Below are positions 53,232 to 61,163 of a stretch of 64,000 bases of DNA, one piece after another. A program made the translations under genes and the position numbers. Numbering within the stretch: the stretch's first letter is position 1; each line of letters begins with the position of its first letter. The notes beneath the pieces are model-generated. The model was not told the origin of the DNA, did no database searches, and saw only the letters and a program-made list of their open reading frames with translations. The DNA is from Aeoliella straminimaris (GTDB lineage: Bacteria > Planctomycetota > Planctomycetia > Pirellulales > Lacipirellulaceae), in NCBI RefSeq assembly GCF_024054565.1, contig NZ_JAMXLR010000077.1:1-64000 (forward strand). The letters are read 5' to 3'.

Positions 53232-53459
53232 CTATCGCCGTGCGCCCAACCAATATGCCCAGCACGCCACCGCGAAAATAACGAGGGTCCCGATACCGAA
53301 GCTGATCGGATCGGCTGGAGTGACAAGAATAGCAGCCACATTGGACACGACGGCGATCACCGCTAGCGACGCCGCATGACGACGAGGCGAAGTCCGTCTT
53401 GGCAGGGGTGTCGACTTTTCCTGCGGTGCGGCGTAGGGGTTTTCAGTGGGGTCGCTCAC
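53232..53459 (-). CDS. Small NPY-motif membrane protein
   Basis: From a GTG at 53459 the protein is 75 residues: VSDPTENPYAAPQEKSTPLP, then two hydrophobic helices (ASLAVIAVVSNVAAILV and IGTLVIFAVACWAYWLG). The ENPYAAP motif near the N-terminus is shared with the genes at 59245, 61012 and 62151. It faces the terminator of the upstream gene and is convergent with it. A TTG twelve codons earlier is another possible start. Function unknown. Confidence 0.6.
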   Translation of the reverse strand: MSDPTENPYAAPQEKSTPLPRRTSPRRHAASLAVIAVVSNVAAILVTPADPISFGIGTLVIFAVACWAYWLGARR

Positions 53460-53552
53460 GATGGCCGCCGCTGGTGATGTGTTAATTGCTGCCAAAGTAT
53501 ATTGTGGGCAACGAGTTCAGGCAAATACGGTCAGCCTGGAACTTCGCTACGC

Positions 53553-53558
53553 TACAAT
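53553..53558 (+). promoter_or_regulatory. -10 box implying a leaderless transcript
   Basis: TACAAT ends 7 nt before the ATG at 53566, which places transcription initiation at or next to the start codon. The same spacing is found for the paralogue at 54160. No good -35 box is visible. Confidence 0.5.
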
Positions 53559-53565
53559 CGAGGGC

Positions 53566-53910
53566 ATGCGATTCACCATCCGCTCAATCCTGGTGCTGAC
53601 CGCCGGCACTGCGCTGTGGCTGACGCTGCTGGTGCACGTGCCCCAGGTGGCGGTGATCATCGCCGCCTTGTTTGCAGCGTTTGGCCTATTCTGGGCCGCC
53701 AGGTTGGTGCCACGTGGGAGGGCACGCGACGCGATGTTTGTCCTGGGGGTCTTGTGGTCGTACTTTACGTCTTACCTGCTGGCGATCGCGCTGTGGCCCA
53801 GGAATCCTCCGGAAGTCGTCGACGCGCTATACACGTTTTCCTTCGACTGGCTGAGGCATACGCCAATGGACCCGCTGCTGGAGTGGTACTTCCACGTGTG
53901 TGGCGTTTGA
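53566..53910 (+). CDS. Small membrane protein, MRFTIRSILVLT type
   Basis: The 114-residue protein starts at the ATG at 53566 with MRFTIRSILVLTAGTALWLT then LLVHVPQVAVIIAALFAAFG. This leader is found on many short planctomycete inner-membrane proteins. Three helices are likely, the third being VLGVLWSYFTSYLLAIALWP, followed by a polar tail. It is paralogous over the first 45 residues to the 49-residue protein encoded 250 bp downstream. It has no recognised function. Confidence 0.65.
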   Translation: MRFTIRSILVLTAGTALWLTLLVHVPQVAVIIAALFAAFGLFWAARLVPRGRARDAMFVLGVLWSYFTSYLLAIALWPRNPPEVVDALYTFSFDWLRHTPMDPLLEWYFHVCGV

Positions 53911-54146
53911 GTGCGGCATGGCAAGGGATCAATGATGATGGGGGAGGCGTTGACGTGACTGATCTGTGTGCCATTTCGAACGAGGCTCGCCGTCTGAGGA
54001 ATCTGGCTTGCCGTCTGGTTGGCGTTGAGACGCCTTGGGTGGTCGGCCGACTGAGCTCCCCAAATCCCACCGAGCCGACCGGGGCAACGTAGATCCTTCA
54101 GTCGCTTGGGCCTCCTTTAGACGACATGCTCCCCACGCGAATGCGT

Positions 54147-54152
54147 TATAAT
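54147..54152 (+). promoter_or_regulatory. -10 box implying a leaderless transcript
   Basis: A perfect TATAAT lies exactly 7 nt upstream of the ATG at 54160, so the transcript probably begins at the initiation codon. A weak -35 candidate GACATG is 18 nt upstream. Confidence 0.55.
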
Positions 54153-54159
54153 CGGGAAC

Positions 54160-54309
54160 ATGAGATTTTCGATTCGTCTGATTTTTGCGCTGACCACCAT
54201 CCTGGCACTGTGGCTCGCCCTGTATGTGCATGTGCCATCGTTTGCAATCGTCGTAGGATGGCTGCTCGTGGCCGTGGGCGTTACGCGACAGTCGTGGAGG
54301 ACCGCGTAG
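54160..54309 (+). CDS. 49-residue membrane microprotein
   Basis: The protein starts MRFSIRLIFALTTILALWLA and continues LYVHVPSFAIVVGWLLVAVG, ending TRQSWRTA. Two closely spaced helices are predicted. It matches the start of the protein at 53566: MRF, IR, ALT/VLT, LWL, VHVP and VAV/AIV occur in the same order. The gene could be a truncated duplicate or a minimal version of it. The promoter arrangement is conserved too, which argues that it is expressed. Function unknown. Confidence 0.6.
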   Translation: MRFSIRLIFALTTILALWLALYVHVPSFAIVVGWLLVAVGVTRQSWRTA

Positions 54310-54403
54310 CCGCCGGCGGCCCCAGTTTTAGATGCTAAACTTCCCCTAGGCCGGCTGGCGGCCTTGTCCTTCGCTCAGATTTAAAGTCCGTCCGGAACTA
54401 ACG

Positions 54404-55450
54404 ATGCATCGTCGCCTGTTATTCCTCCTCACCGCGTTTGCCATCAGCCCGTTGCTGCCGAAAAGCGTTTGTGCTCAACAGGCCAACGGCGACCTGGCCG
54501 GCGCGCCGCTGGCCCATGCCCGGCAAACGGCCATCGACGCCCGGGCGTTCCACCGCGAGCTGGACGCCGAGAAGATTGCCAAGTGGATCGAGATCGCTTC
54601 GGTCTGCACCATGGCGGAGTTCGAGCTGTTCCTCGCTCCCCTGACGGACGATGAACAGAAGCTGGTCGAGAAGTTGGCGACCATGCCCGCCCCGATCGTC
54701 AATCGTCTGCACTTCGAAGACCTTCGCGCGGTGCTCAAGGCCGGGCAGCTTTCGTCGTACTACGTCGAGGAAGAACTCGGCAAACATCTTGCCCACACGA
54801 CGCCGGCCATCGAAGACAAACTCTACGGCGCGTTCGACTGCGTATTTGCCAGCGTCGGACCGCCGGATGGCTCGCCTCGCTACGGCGACGTGGTGATTCG
54901 AATGGAGGATTCGGTCCGCGATGGCGCCTGGGCCACGCCGTTCAGTGGCATGCACTTCATCTACGCGGTTCGCCATCAGGACGCCCGTAAGATGCAGGAC
55001 CTGCTGGCCGCTGGCAAAAACTTGCCAACCGACCCGACCAACCCGCTGAGCCTCGGCTTCGACGACCGGCTGCACTTTTCGCACTACGTAGTGACCGAGC
55101 GGCACTGGAACAGGGCGCTGGCGTATCAGGCGATTCTCGTGCTGCGGAATGCAGGCGACACGGCGGCCGGCACGCGAATTCGTCAGCGGTTTGCGAAGTT
55201 GCTCTCAGAGGACGACCCCCGCAAGTTCTGGAAGACATTCATACCGGCCCGCGAAGAGAACCTGTCCGAACAACAACAAGCCGCGCGAACTCCGTTCGGC
55301 TACCTGGAAGGCAAGTTCGACAACCGGCTGACGACTGCCCAGATGACTTCAATCGAAGTACCGGCCGACAAGCTCAAAGAAGTGCTCACTTGGCCCGAGG
55401 CCCAGCCGCATCGGCATCTCATTCGCGCCAAAGCCAATGATGTCCCCTAG
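54404..55450 (+). CDS. Secreted protein, possible ADP-ribosyltransferase-like fold
   Basis: The 348-residue protein has a signal peptide (LLFLLTAFAISPLLPKSVCA). The body contains LHFEDLRAVLKAGQLSSYYV, LYGAFDCVFASVGPPDGSPR followed by YGDVVIRMEDSV, and near the end TPFGYLEGKFDNRLTTAQMT then SIEVPADKLKEVL. The order 'H..DL..VLK.G.LSS', 'YGDV.IR', '.LEGK....L....I.VP' recalls ART-superfamily proteins such as DUF3626/DarT-like folds. This is a resemblance only; catalytic residues were not established. Such a secreted protein could be an effector or a surface enzyme. Confidence 0.6.
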   Translation: MHRRLLFLLTAFAISPLLPKSVCAQQANGDLAGAPLAHARQTAIDARAFHRELDAEKIAKWIEIASVCTMAEFELFLAPLTDDEQKLVEKLATMPAPIVNRLHFEDLRAVLKAGQLSSYYVEEELGKHLAHTTPAIEDKLYGAFDCVFASVGPPDGSPRYGDVVIRMEDSVRDGAWATPFSGMHFIYAVRHQDARKMQDLLAAGKNLPTDPTNPLSLGFDDRLHFSHYVVTERHWNRALAYQAILVLRNAGDTAAGTRIRQRFAKLLSEDDPRKFWKTFIPAREENLSEQQQAARTPFGYLEGKFDNRLTTAQMTSIEVPADKLKEVLTWPEAQPHRHLIRAKANDVP

Positions 55451-55470
55451 GAAGTTGGTGATCCGCCACT

Positions 55471-55731
55471 TCAGGTCTCTTCGGCGCGAAACTCGAGCCT
55501 CTTCAAAGCTTCATGCATGAATAACTGCATCTGAAACTCGTGACGCAGATCGGCGTCCGACATTAATTCACGTACTAATTGACGCATGCCGATCTCGTCG
55601 AGTACTCCGTCCACGTAATTATGGCACAGACGTTCGAACAGACTGCCGTTCTCGTCGAATTCGTCGTCAACCATGGCCCCCAATTGAGCTGTTAGCCCAC
55701 CTCGCTGAGTAATCGGACGTGGATTCTGCAC
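55471..55731 (-). CDS. Small acidic helical protein, anti-sigma-like
   Basis: The 86-residue protein contains GSLFERLCHNYVDGVLDEIG, then RELMSDADLRHEFQMQLFMH followed by EALKRLEF. That resembles the short N-terminal helical domain of planctomycete anti-sigma/FecR-type proteins (LI.RYLDGEL...E...L...L..D..LR.EF). No membrane helix follows, so it would be a free-standing version. An internal ATG at 55674 is an alternative start. It is convergent with the secreted-protein gene, 20 bp apart. The call is tentative. Confidence 0.5.
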   Translation of the reverse strand: MQNPRPITQRGGLTAQLGAMVDDEFDENGSLFERLCHNYVDGVLDEIGMRQLVRELMSDADLRHEFQMQLFMHEALKRLEFRAEET

Positions 55732-56041
55732 GACAGGGCGTCTCCTAGAACTAACATCTAGCTAGCGAGAAGGCAGTGTATTTACCGTGCCTTACTTACT
55801 AAGACACCGGCCGAGATGAAGATATCCCACCAATCCGCGTAGAATTCTCTGGATGGTTTTATTGCCCCTTCATCCGGCTGCTGGTATTGGTATCGCTGGG
55901 GAGTCGCTTGGTACGCAGGTTGGGGAACACCAATCGACGCTAATCTGCGCTGATCGATGAGTGCAGATTAGCGAGGACTCGTGTTCCCCTACTCCTTACA
56001 TACCTTTCACTTCGCAACGCTTTGCGTCAAACTAATCCTCC
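55732..56041. other. Divergent region upstream of fhcA
   Basis: The region separates the small anti-sigma-like gene and fhcA and contains the REP-like hairpin at 55922-55989. No gene is seen. The fhcA promoter should be here or within the hairpin flank. Confidence 0.5.
55922..55989. repeat. REP-like hairpin with compact loop
   Basis: GGGGAACACCAATCGACGCT (55922 on) and its inverted partner ending at 55989 match at 24 of 29 positions and are separated by about 10 nt. The core CGCTAATCTGCG is the same as in the arms at 57763, 58960, 59771 and 61164. This is the intact compact form of the element, 50 bp upstream of fhcA. Confidence 0.85.
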
Positions 56042-57691
56042 ATGGCCACGCTCACCAAGATCTCCGGGGGAACCGTCTTCGATCCTGCCAACGGGATCGA
56101 TGGCGAAGTGCGCGACTTATGGTTCTCGAATGGCAAGATGGTCGCGCCACCGACGGATAAAAACGCCAAGGCCGATCGCACCATCGACGCAGCGGGCCTG
56201 GTGATTATGCCGGGCGGGGTCGATATGCATTGCCACATCGCCGGGCCGAAGGTGAACGTGGGACGCAAGCTACGGGCCGACGATCGCCGCGATCCGGCCG
56301 CGGCTTTGGAGCGAACAAGACTTACGAGAAGTGGCACACTCGGCTCCGTCCCATCCACCTTCGCCACGGCTTACAAGTACGCAGCGCTCGGCTACACGGC
56401 GGCGTTCGATGCGGCCGTGCCGCCGCTCGGGGCGCGGCAGGCGCATCAGGAGCTGGCTGACACGCCGTCGATCGATCGGGGCTTTTACACGCTGGTCGGC
56501 AACAACCACTACCTGATGGAGCAAATCGCCGCCGGCGAGCCCGAGGGCGTCGAGGCGTACCTCGCCTGGTTGCTCACTGCCACGAAGAGCTACGCCCCCA
56601 AGCTGGTGAATCCCGGCGGTGTGGAAGTTTGGAAGCAACTCGGCGCCGGTGAATCGACTGGCCTCGACGATCGGGTGCCAACGTTTAACGTCACGCCCCG
56701 CGAGATCATCCAGGGTATCGCCCGTGCCGCCAATGCCCTCGAGCTACCGCACCCGGTGCACATCCACTGCAACCAGCTCGGCATGCCCGGCAATTGGAAC
56801 ACGACGCTCGAAACGATGAAGTCGCTCGAGGGACATCGCGGCCACCTCACGCACATTCAGTTTCACAGCTACGGCGGCGGCGAAGGGGAAGAGTCGTCGC
56901 TCAAGAGTCAGGTTGCCGAGCTGTCCGAGTACATCAACGCGCACGAGAACTTGTCGGTCGACGTTGGCCAGGTGATGTTCGGCAATACCACCAGCATGAC
57001 GGGCGACGGGCCGCTTGGTTACTACTTGCGGAGCATCTACGGCGACCGCTGGTACTCGGCCGATGGCGAGGTCGAGTCGGGCTGCGGCGTGATGCCCATC
57101 GAGTACAAGAACAAAAACCTGGTGCACGCCCTGCAATGGGCGATCGGCCTGGAGTGGTACCTGGCGGTCGACGACCCGTGGCGGGTGGTGATGAGCACCG
57201 ACCACCCCAACGGCGGCTCGTTCCTGGCGTACCCCGAGATCATCCGCCTGCTGATGGACCGTACCTATCGCAATGACGTGCTGGCCACCTGCCCCAAAGG
57301 ACTTGGTAAGCGAACCGCGCTCGCCGACATGGACCGCCAGTACACACTCGGCGAAATCGCCGTCATCACCCGCGCCGGCCCCGCCAGGCTGCTGGGCCTG
57401 GAGCAGAAAGGCCACCTCGGCCCGGGCGCGGATGCCGACATCACGCTCTACACTCCGAGCGAAAACTTCGCCGAGATGTTCCAGTTGCCGCGAATGGTCT
57501 TCAAGGCGGGCGAGCTATTAGTGGAACAAGGCGAAATCCGCACCGCCACCACCGGCCGCACGCTGCACGTGGATGTATCGTACGACCAGGATCGACTCGC
57601 TAACCTGCCCGAGTGGTTCAACTCGCGGTACTCGCTGGAGTTTGAGAATTTTGCGATTGGTGAAGAGGAGTTGGGAGAGGTGTCATCCTGA
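56042..57691 (+). CDS. fhcA: Formylmethanofuran dehydrogenase subunit A (formyl hydrolase)
   Basis: The 549-residue amidohydrolase-fold protein keeps the metal-binding HxH (H63, H65 in GGVDMHCHIAGP), the Lys region ATKSYAPKLVNPGG, PVHIHCNQLGMPGNW, THIQFHSYGGG and MSTDHPNGGSFLAYP. In the bacterial Fhc complex this subunit hydrolyses formyl-methanofuran to formate during oxidation of formaldehyde-derived C1 units. Length and motifs match the family, so it should be active. Its stop codon overlaps TGTCATCCTGA, the start of a dispersed intergenic repeat. fhcC lies 4.5 kb downstream, beyond an island of small genes. Confidence 0.93.
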   Translation: MATLTKISGGTVFDPANGIDGEVRDLWFSNGKMVAPPTDKNAKADRTIDAAGLVIMPGGVDMHCHIAGPKVNVGRKLRADDRRDPAAALERTRLTRSGTLGSVPSTFATAYKYAALGYTAAFDAAVPPLGARQAHQELADTPSIDRGFYTLVGNNHYLMEQIAAGEPEGVEAYLAWLLTATKSYAPKLVNPGGVEVWKQLGAGESTGLDDRVPTFNVTPREIIQGIARAANALELPHPVHIHCNQLGMPGNWNTTLETMKSLEGHRGHLTHIQFHSYGGGEGEESSLKSQVAELSEYINAHENLSVDVGQVMFGNTTSMTGDGPLGYYLRSIYGDRWYSADGEVESGCGVMPIEYKNKNLVHALQWAIGLEWYLAVDDPWRVVMSTDHPNGGSFLAYPEIIRLLMDRTYRNDVLATCPKGLGKRTALADMDRQYTLGEIAVITRAGPARLLGLEQKGHLGPGADADITLYTPSENFAEMFQLPRMVFKAGELLVEQGEIRTATTGRTLHVDVSYDQDRLANLPEWFNSRYSLEFENFAIGEEELGEVSS

Positions 57692-57727
57692 AACTGCGGT
57701 AATGTCATCCAGAAGGAGCCTAAGCGA

Positions 57728-57793
57728 CTGAAGGATCTCGCGTGCCCTCGGAGAAGGTATTGAGGAACGCTAATCTTCGCTAATAATTGGGGA
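57728..57793. repeat. Repeat block C: common leader plus REP-like left arm
   Basis: CTGAAGGATCTCG (57728-57740), a divergent spacer, and GGAACGCTAATCTTCGC with following TAATAATT (57764 on) are repeated in the same order at 59732-59795. The arm is inverted relative to that at 58960-58980, which it matches at 19 of 21 bases. Together they bound a segment holding the DUF2262 gene. Confidence 0.75.
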
Positions 57794-57914
57794 GAAATAT
57801 GGATGCCGATGTGCCACGCCGAGGGAGAATCTGATAGTCTCAGAGTAGACTTCGTAGGGCTGTGACATACGGTGTCTTTTTTAACTCTATACCTTTTGCA
57901 GTCAGTCCAGGCAG

Positions 57915-58850
57915 ATGCTCCAGTACCGAACCAATCTACTGTTGCTAGTTGGTCTGATATGTACGGGCTGTAGCGGAACATCATCACCGGATTCTGGTTC
58001 ATCGGAGAAGGCCATGCCCACTCCCTATCATCCTCCAGGTATCGAGTCATTGTCCGAGATCGACATGGCGGATGTTACCTATCAAGACCAATCGGTAATC
58101 ATTTGTGGGCTGGTTTCGCTCGAACCTCAAGCCGGATCAAACGGAACTAACGATTCTTACATGGTTCATAGCTTGTCATTCGCAGCTTGGCACCGCCCTG
58201 GTGAACCGATAGTTGAACGGGAACTCGATGTCTTTCGTGCCGTGCCTAAAGGAGAGGAGTTTTTTGACACGGATTGCTTCGAAGACTTTCCAGAACTCTC
58301 GATTCAGAAGTTCAGGGTTCTGCTTTCGGAGGACGAAACGCGTGCTGTTTTTGAGCAAGCATTTCTAATGGACGACAAAGATGACGAAGCCCTGATTGCT
58401 GTTCGGGAAGAACTCAAGAAGCCAGTTGTGGTATCAACTAAGCTGTTCGGCGACTTAGTCTTAAACCGGCAAGTCGAGTGGTTTGAAGGCACAGCAATCT
58501 GGAATGGCGAAAAAGTCCCCATTGCTTTTGACACCGACGAAGAGTTAGGCATTACGAAACAGCTACAAACAGCCGAGGAGTTGTTCCAAGACTCAGCGAA
58601 GTGGGGAGAACTTATTGCAGAATTCGCAGCTAAGGAGAATCTCTCAGTCGCCAACGATTGGCGACTACAAGGGGCTCCCAGAATTACCAAAAGCGAGTTC
58701 CTGCAACGAATTAAGCCTTCATTCATCATCATTCAGACTGATGGCGAGTTTAAGTTCTCCTGCGATGACGACGATATGTTTGGAGGTCATTCGATTGACA
58801 TCAGTGGCTCGTTGCAGGAAGGTCTGACTCATTCCCGCATTTCGGGATGA
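57915..58850 (+). CDS. Lipoprotein with DUF2262 domain
   Basis: The 311-residue protein has a lipoprotein signal (LLLVGLICTGCSG, lipobox Cys at about residue 19). The C-terminal half matches DUF2262: FGDLVLNRQVEWFEGTAIWN, then KWGELIAEFAAKENLSVAND, ITKSEFLQRIKPSFIIIQTD, FSCDDDDMFGGHSIDISGSL. The N-terminal half (IESLSEIDMADVTYQDQSVI) is unassigned. DUF2262 has no known function. The gene is distinctly AT-richer than fhcA and fhcC and lies between inverted REP-like arms, suggesting acquisition as a unit. Confidence 0.78.
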   Translation: MLQYRTNLLLLVGLICTGCSGTSSPDSGSSEKAMPTPYHPPGIESLSEIDMADVTYQDQSVIICGLVSLEPQAGSNGTNDSYMVHSLSFAAWHRPGEPIVERELDVFRAVPKGEEFFDTDCFEDFPELSIQKFRVLLSEDETRAVFEQAFLMDDKDDEALIAVREELKKPVVVSTKLFGDLVLNRQVEWFEGTAIWNGEKVPIAFDTDEELGITKQLQTAEELFQDSAKWGELIAEFAAKENLSVANDWRLQGAPRITKSEFLQRIKPSFIIIQTDGEFKFSCDDDDMFGGHSIDISGSLQEGLTHSRISG

Positions 58851-58959
58851 CCCTTTGAGCAATAGTCAAGTCTACTTCAGATTCATTGTTCGAAGCATTT
58901 GGAACTATCTTCCCGCGTCGTCAGAGCTGTACCCCACTTTTCCGCAATCTACGACACAT

Positions 58960-58980
58960 ATTAGCGCCGATTAGCGTTCC
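58960..58980. repeat. Repeat arm D (REP-like right arm)
   Basis: ATTAGCGCCGATTAGCGTTC with the following C is the inverse of the arm in block C with two mismatches, and of the arm at 61164-61184 with few. It supplies the stop codon of the adjoining mobA fragment, as the 61164 arm does for intact mobA. Confidence 0.75.
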
Positions 58981-59095
58981 CTACTCTTTGCGCCTGCTTC
59001 CACCAACGCCGCATACTCCTCCGGCGTATTGCAATTCCTGAGGCTCCACAACTCGGGATCCACTTTCGCCATTTCGCAGGCGACACATGCCAGAT
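58971..59095 (-). pseudogene. Duplicated 3' fragment of mobA
   Basis: The in-frame translation contains VDPELWSLRNCNTP continuing EEYAALVEAGAKSRER and stop. This equals the last 36 or so residues of MobA at 61175-61789 almost residue for residue, with many synonymous changes. Upstream of VDPELW the similarity fades, and no start or GTP-binding half is present. It is therefore a broken copy sharing the same REP-like arm at its end. Confidence 0.85.
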
Positions 59096-59244
59096 TCAGT
59101 CATTGAGATCAGGAAAATCAATGATAAGCTGAAGTAGATCGTCTGGACCGCCGAACGCCAGCGTTCTATCCTGAAGAACGCCGCGAACGTGCAACTTTCA
59201 GAGCAACGTCCAGTCTTGCTCATAGTCTTCAGGCTCGAGCATTG

Positions 59245-59622
59245 ATGGAGAATCCATACCAGTCACCGAATGTTGAACCAACGGAATCTTCGGTGACCAA
59301 CCACCGTAGTTTCCGCTTGACTCGGTGTTCGACATCACCGGACGCCAGCATCACGGTTGGCTCTTTTCGCGACGCACTAGTTTTCAGCCTTGTCCAACAA
59401 CTTCCTTTGTTGGTGCTGTCCGCGCTGCTCTTGGATGGCGGTTTGGTTTTCCAGCGTGTCGCTATCGCATCCATTGCGTATTGGGTTATGACGCTGCTAA
59501 TCATGATCCGACGCGGCCGGAACATGTCGAGGTCGGATATCCTGCTCCTCAAATGGGGATTTCTGCCGCTGTTGCTTACGACATGTACACTTTGGTTGCT
59601 TGCATCGACAATGTTGCCGTGA
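59245..59622 (+). CDS. NPY-motif membrane protein
   Basis: The 125-residue protein starts at the ATG at 59245 with MENPYQSPNVEPTESS. A basic stretch is followed by three hydrophobic helices (ALVFSLVQQLPLLVLSALLL, RVAIASIAYWVMTLLIMIR, WGFLPLLLTTCTLWLLAST). The ENPYQSP motif is shared with the genes at 53459, 61012 and 62151. No function is known. It lies in the space between the two REP-bounded segments and its composition is AT-richer than that of the fhc genes. Confidence 0.65.
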   Translation: MENPYQSPNVEPTESSVTNHRSFRLTRCSTSPDASITVGSFRDALVFSLVQQLPLLVLSALLLDGGLVFQRVAIASIAYWVMTLLIMIRRGRNMSRSDILLLKWGFLPLLLTTCTLWLLASTMLP

Positions 59623-59933
59623 CCATGACTGCCTCGTCGGATGAGTCAAGCTCGGGTAACGCTGCGGATCCCCCTTGATGTTCCGCGATTGGTGAGGAGA
59701 ACATGGGGTAGATGTCCCGCGCCGTGTAATCCTGAAGGATCTCGTTCGCCCTGGGGGGGCAGATTCCAGGGGAACGCTTATCTTCCCTAATAATTACTGG
59801 TTGGGGGAAAGGATTGCATGATGTAGCGGCGCATCACTTGCGCCGCAAATGACGGCGGCCGAAGAATGCGCCCGGCGATGTCGTAGCGGCATTTTCGAGG
59901 ACCAAGTTCTTTGACGCACGCGATGCAAGTTTA
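59623..59933. other. Intergenic region holding repeat block E
   Basis: No gene is seen. The region contains the second copy of the leader and arm repeat (59732-59795) and, after it, a short inverted GCGGCGCA/TGCGCCGC hairpin at 59824-59845. Confidence 0.6.
59732..59795. repeat. Repeat block E: common leader plus REP-like left arm
   Basis: CTGAAGGATCTCG (59732-59744) and GGAACGCTTATCTTCCC with TAATAATT (59771 on) copy block C at 57728-57793 with a few substitutions. The arm is inverted relative to that at 61164-61184. The pair bounds the segment with the genes at 59934 and 60626. Confidence 0.75.
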
Positions 59934-60467
59934 CTAGGTGAAGAGGTTCACCGCCTTTAGGGCAATTTCGTGGGGCGTATCTGCAAAGTACCACGCAGTA
60001 CAATCTCGATCATCAGGCAGTTTCTTGTAACTGACGATTATGTGAAATGTGCAGGCGACCTTCATCGCCACAGTTGTCTGATTTATGGCCAGCCCTGAAG
60101 CGTCGTATGCTGTTTCGAGTTGATTGCTTGCCAGGTCAAGATCGGGCAGTCGCGCATATAGCATAACTAGGTCTTCTGTACCCAATGTCAGATGCCAACT
60201 ATCTGTCTCGAACTCGATGCATTCCAGGCATTCGCCAGGAGCGGGATAGCCGACTACTTGTGAATTTATAAGCCTGGCTGAGAGCTGCACATCGGTAGTA
60301 TCAGACTTGGGGAGAACCTGAAGAACACACGCTATCGATCTATCAATCGTCATCCCATTCGCGATTGAATGTGGCAAGTTTCCGCGATGCAGCGATATTC
60401 CTCCGTTCGACTCGGCCTCAACCAGCACGCCGCCAAGGGGCGTTTCTATTAACATATGCTTTCGCAT
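59934..60467 (-). CDS. Uncharacterised soluble protein
   Basis: The 177-residue protein (MRKHMLIETPLGGVLVEAES) has no signal peptide or membrane helix. It looks beta-rich, with MTIDRSIACVLQVLPKS, DSWHLTLGTEDLVMLYARLP and MKVACTFHIIVSYKKLPDDR. No family was recognised. It lies inside the second REP-bounded segment, in the opposite direction to the fhc genes. Size and isolation would suit an immunity-type or orphan cassette gene, but nothing in the sequence proves it. Confidence 0.55.
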   Translation of the reverse strand: MRKHMLIETPLGGVLVEAESNGGISLHRGNLPHSIANGMTIDRSIACVLQVLPKSDTTDVQLSARLINSQVVGYPAPGECLECIEFETDSWHLTLGTEDLVMLYARLPDLDLASNQLETAYDASGLAINQTTVAMKVACTFHIIVSYKKLPDDRDCTAWYFADTPHEIALKAVNLFT

Positions 60468-60625
60468 TGGATGGCTGCTAAATTACAGATGGTTTTCGTG
60501 TTTCCGCGCAGGCAGAAGTCTTGAGGATTCAGTCCTGATGGGTCCGCGCGAGCTGAGACTCGTTTGACCCAACCTACGAACCTAATGGTTGCTGATTGGG
60601 GGATGGATTGAACCATCCGCCGAAT

Positions 60626-61012
60626 TCAACTCAGCCCCTTCATCAGCATCACCAAGGGTGAAATAAGAGCGTAAACGGCGAGGAGGGTGAGGGCAAACGC
60701 AAGTCCGAAGGACCAGTTAGCCATCAGGTAGCGTTGGCGAGGACTGGCATAAATCGCAGCAAAACCTAACAGGAGTGCAGCGGTGGCCGGTAACAAAGGG
60801 CAAGCAGGGTGCAGCATCACACGAGTTATGAGCGGCAGTTCTACATCGAAGTCTCGGTACAGGGATGCCAGTACAGTACTTCCAAACCAAATGGCCACGG
60901 ACAGCAAAGCCCAGACGATGCACGCCACAAGGGCACTTGTCTTGAACGTGAAAACCTCCGATTGTCCCGTCGAGGTGGGCGCTCGATACGGATTGGAGGA
61001 GTCCTCGTTCAT
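60626..61012 (-). CDS. NPY-motif membrane protein
   Basis: From the ATG at 61012 the protein is 128 residues: MNEDSSNPYRAPTSTGQSEV, then helices TSALVACIVWALLSVAIWFG, ACPLLPATAALLLGFAAIYA and FGLAFALTLLAVYALISPLV. GGAGGAGTCC lies upstream. The motif SNPYRAP places it with the genes at 53459, 59245 and 62151. It is located between the second left arm and mobA. Function unknown. Confidence 0.65.
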   Translation of the reverse strand: MNEDSSNPYRAPTSTGQSEVFTFKTSALVACIVWALLSVAIWFGSTVLASLYRDFDVELPLITRVMLHPACPLLPATAALLLGFAAIYASPRQRYLMANWSFGLAFALTLLAVYALISPLVMLMKGLS

Positions 61013-61163
61013 GGTTGGTTGATTCACGAGTCGTTCAGTCGCCGGTATTCGAGTATTGCTCAAATGTACCCGGTCGTACTGCGACACACCATCGTTCCAT
61101 TATACCGGTCACAACACATAGGCATGTCGCTAAGGTCCCAACACATGACCACCATTAGTGGCG

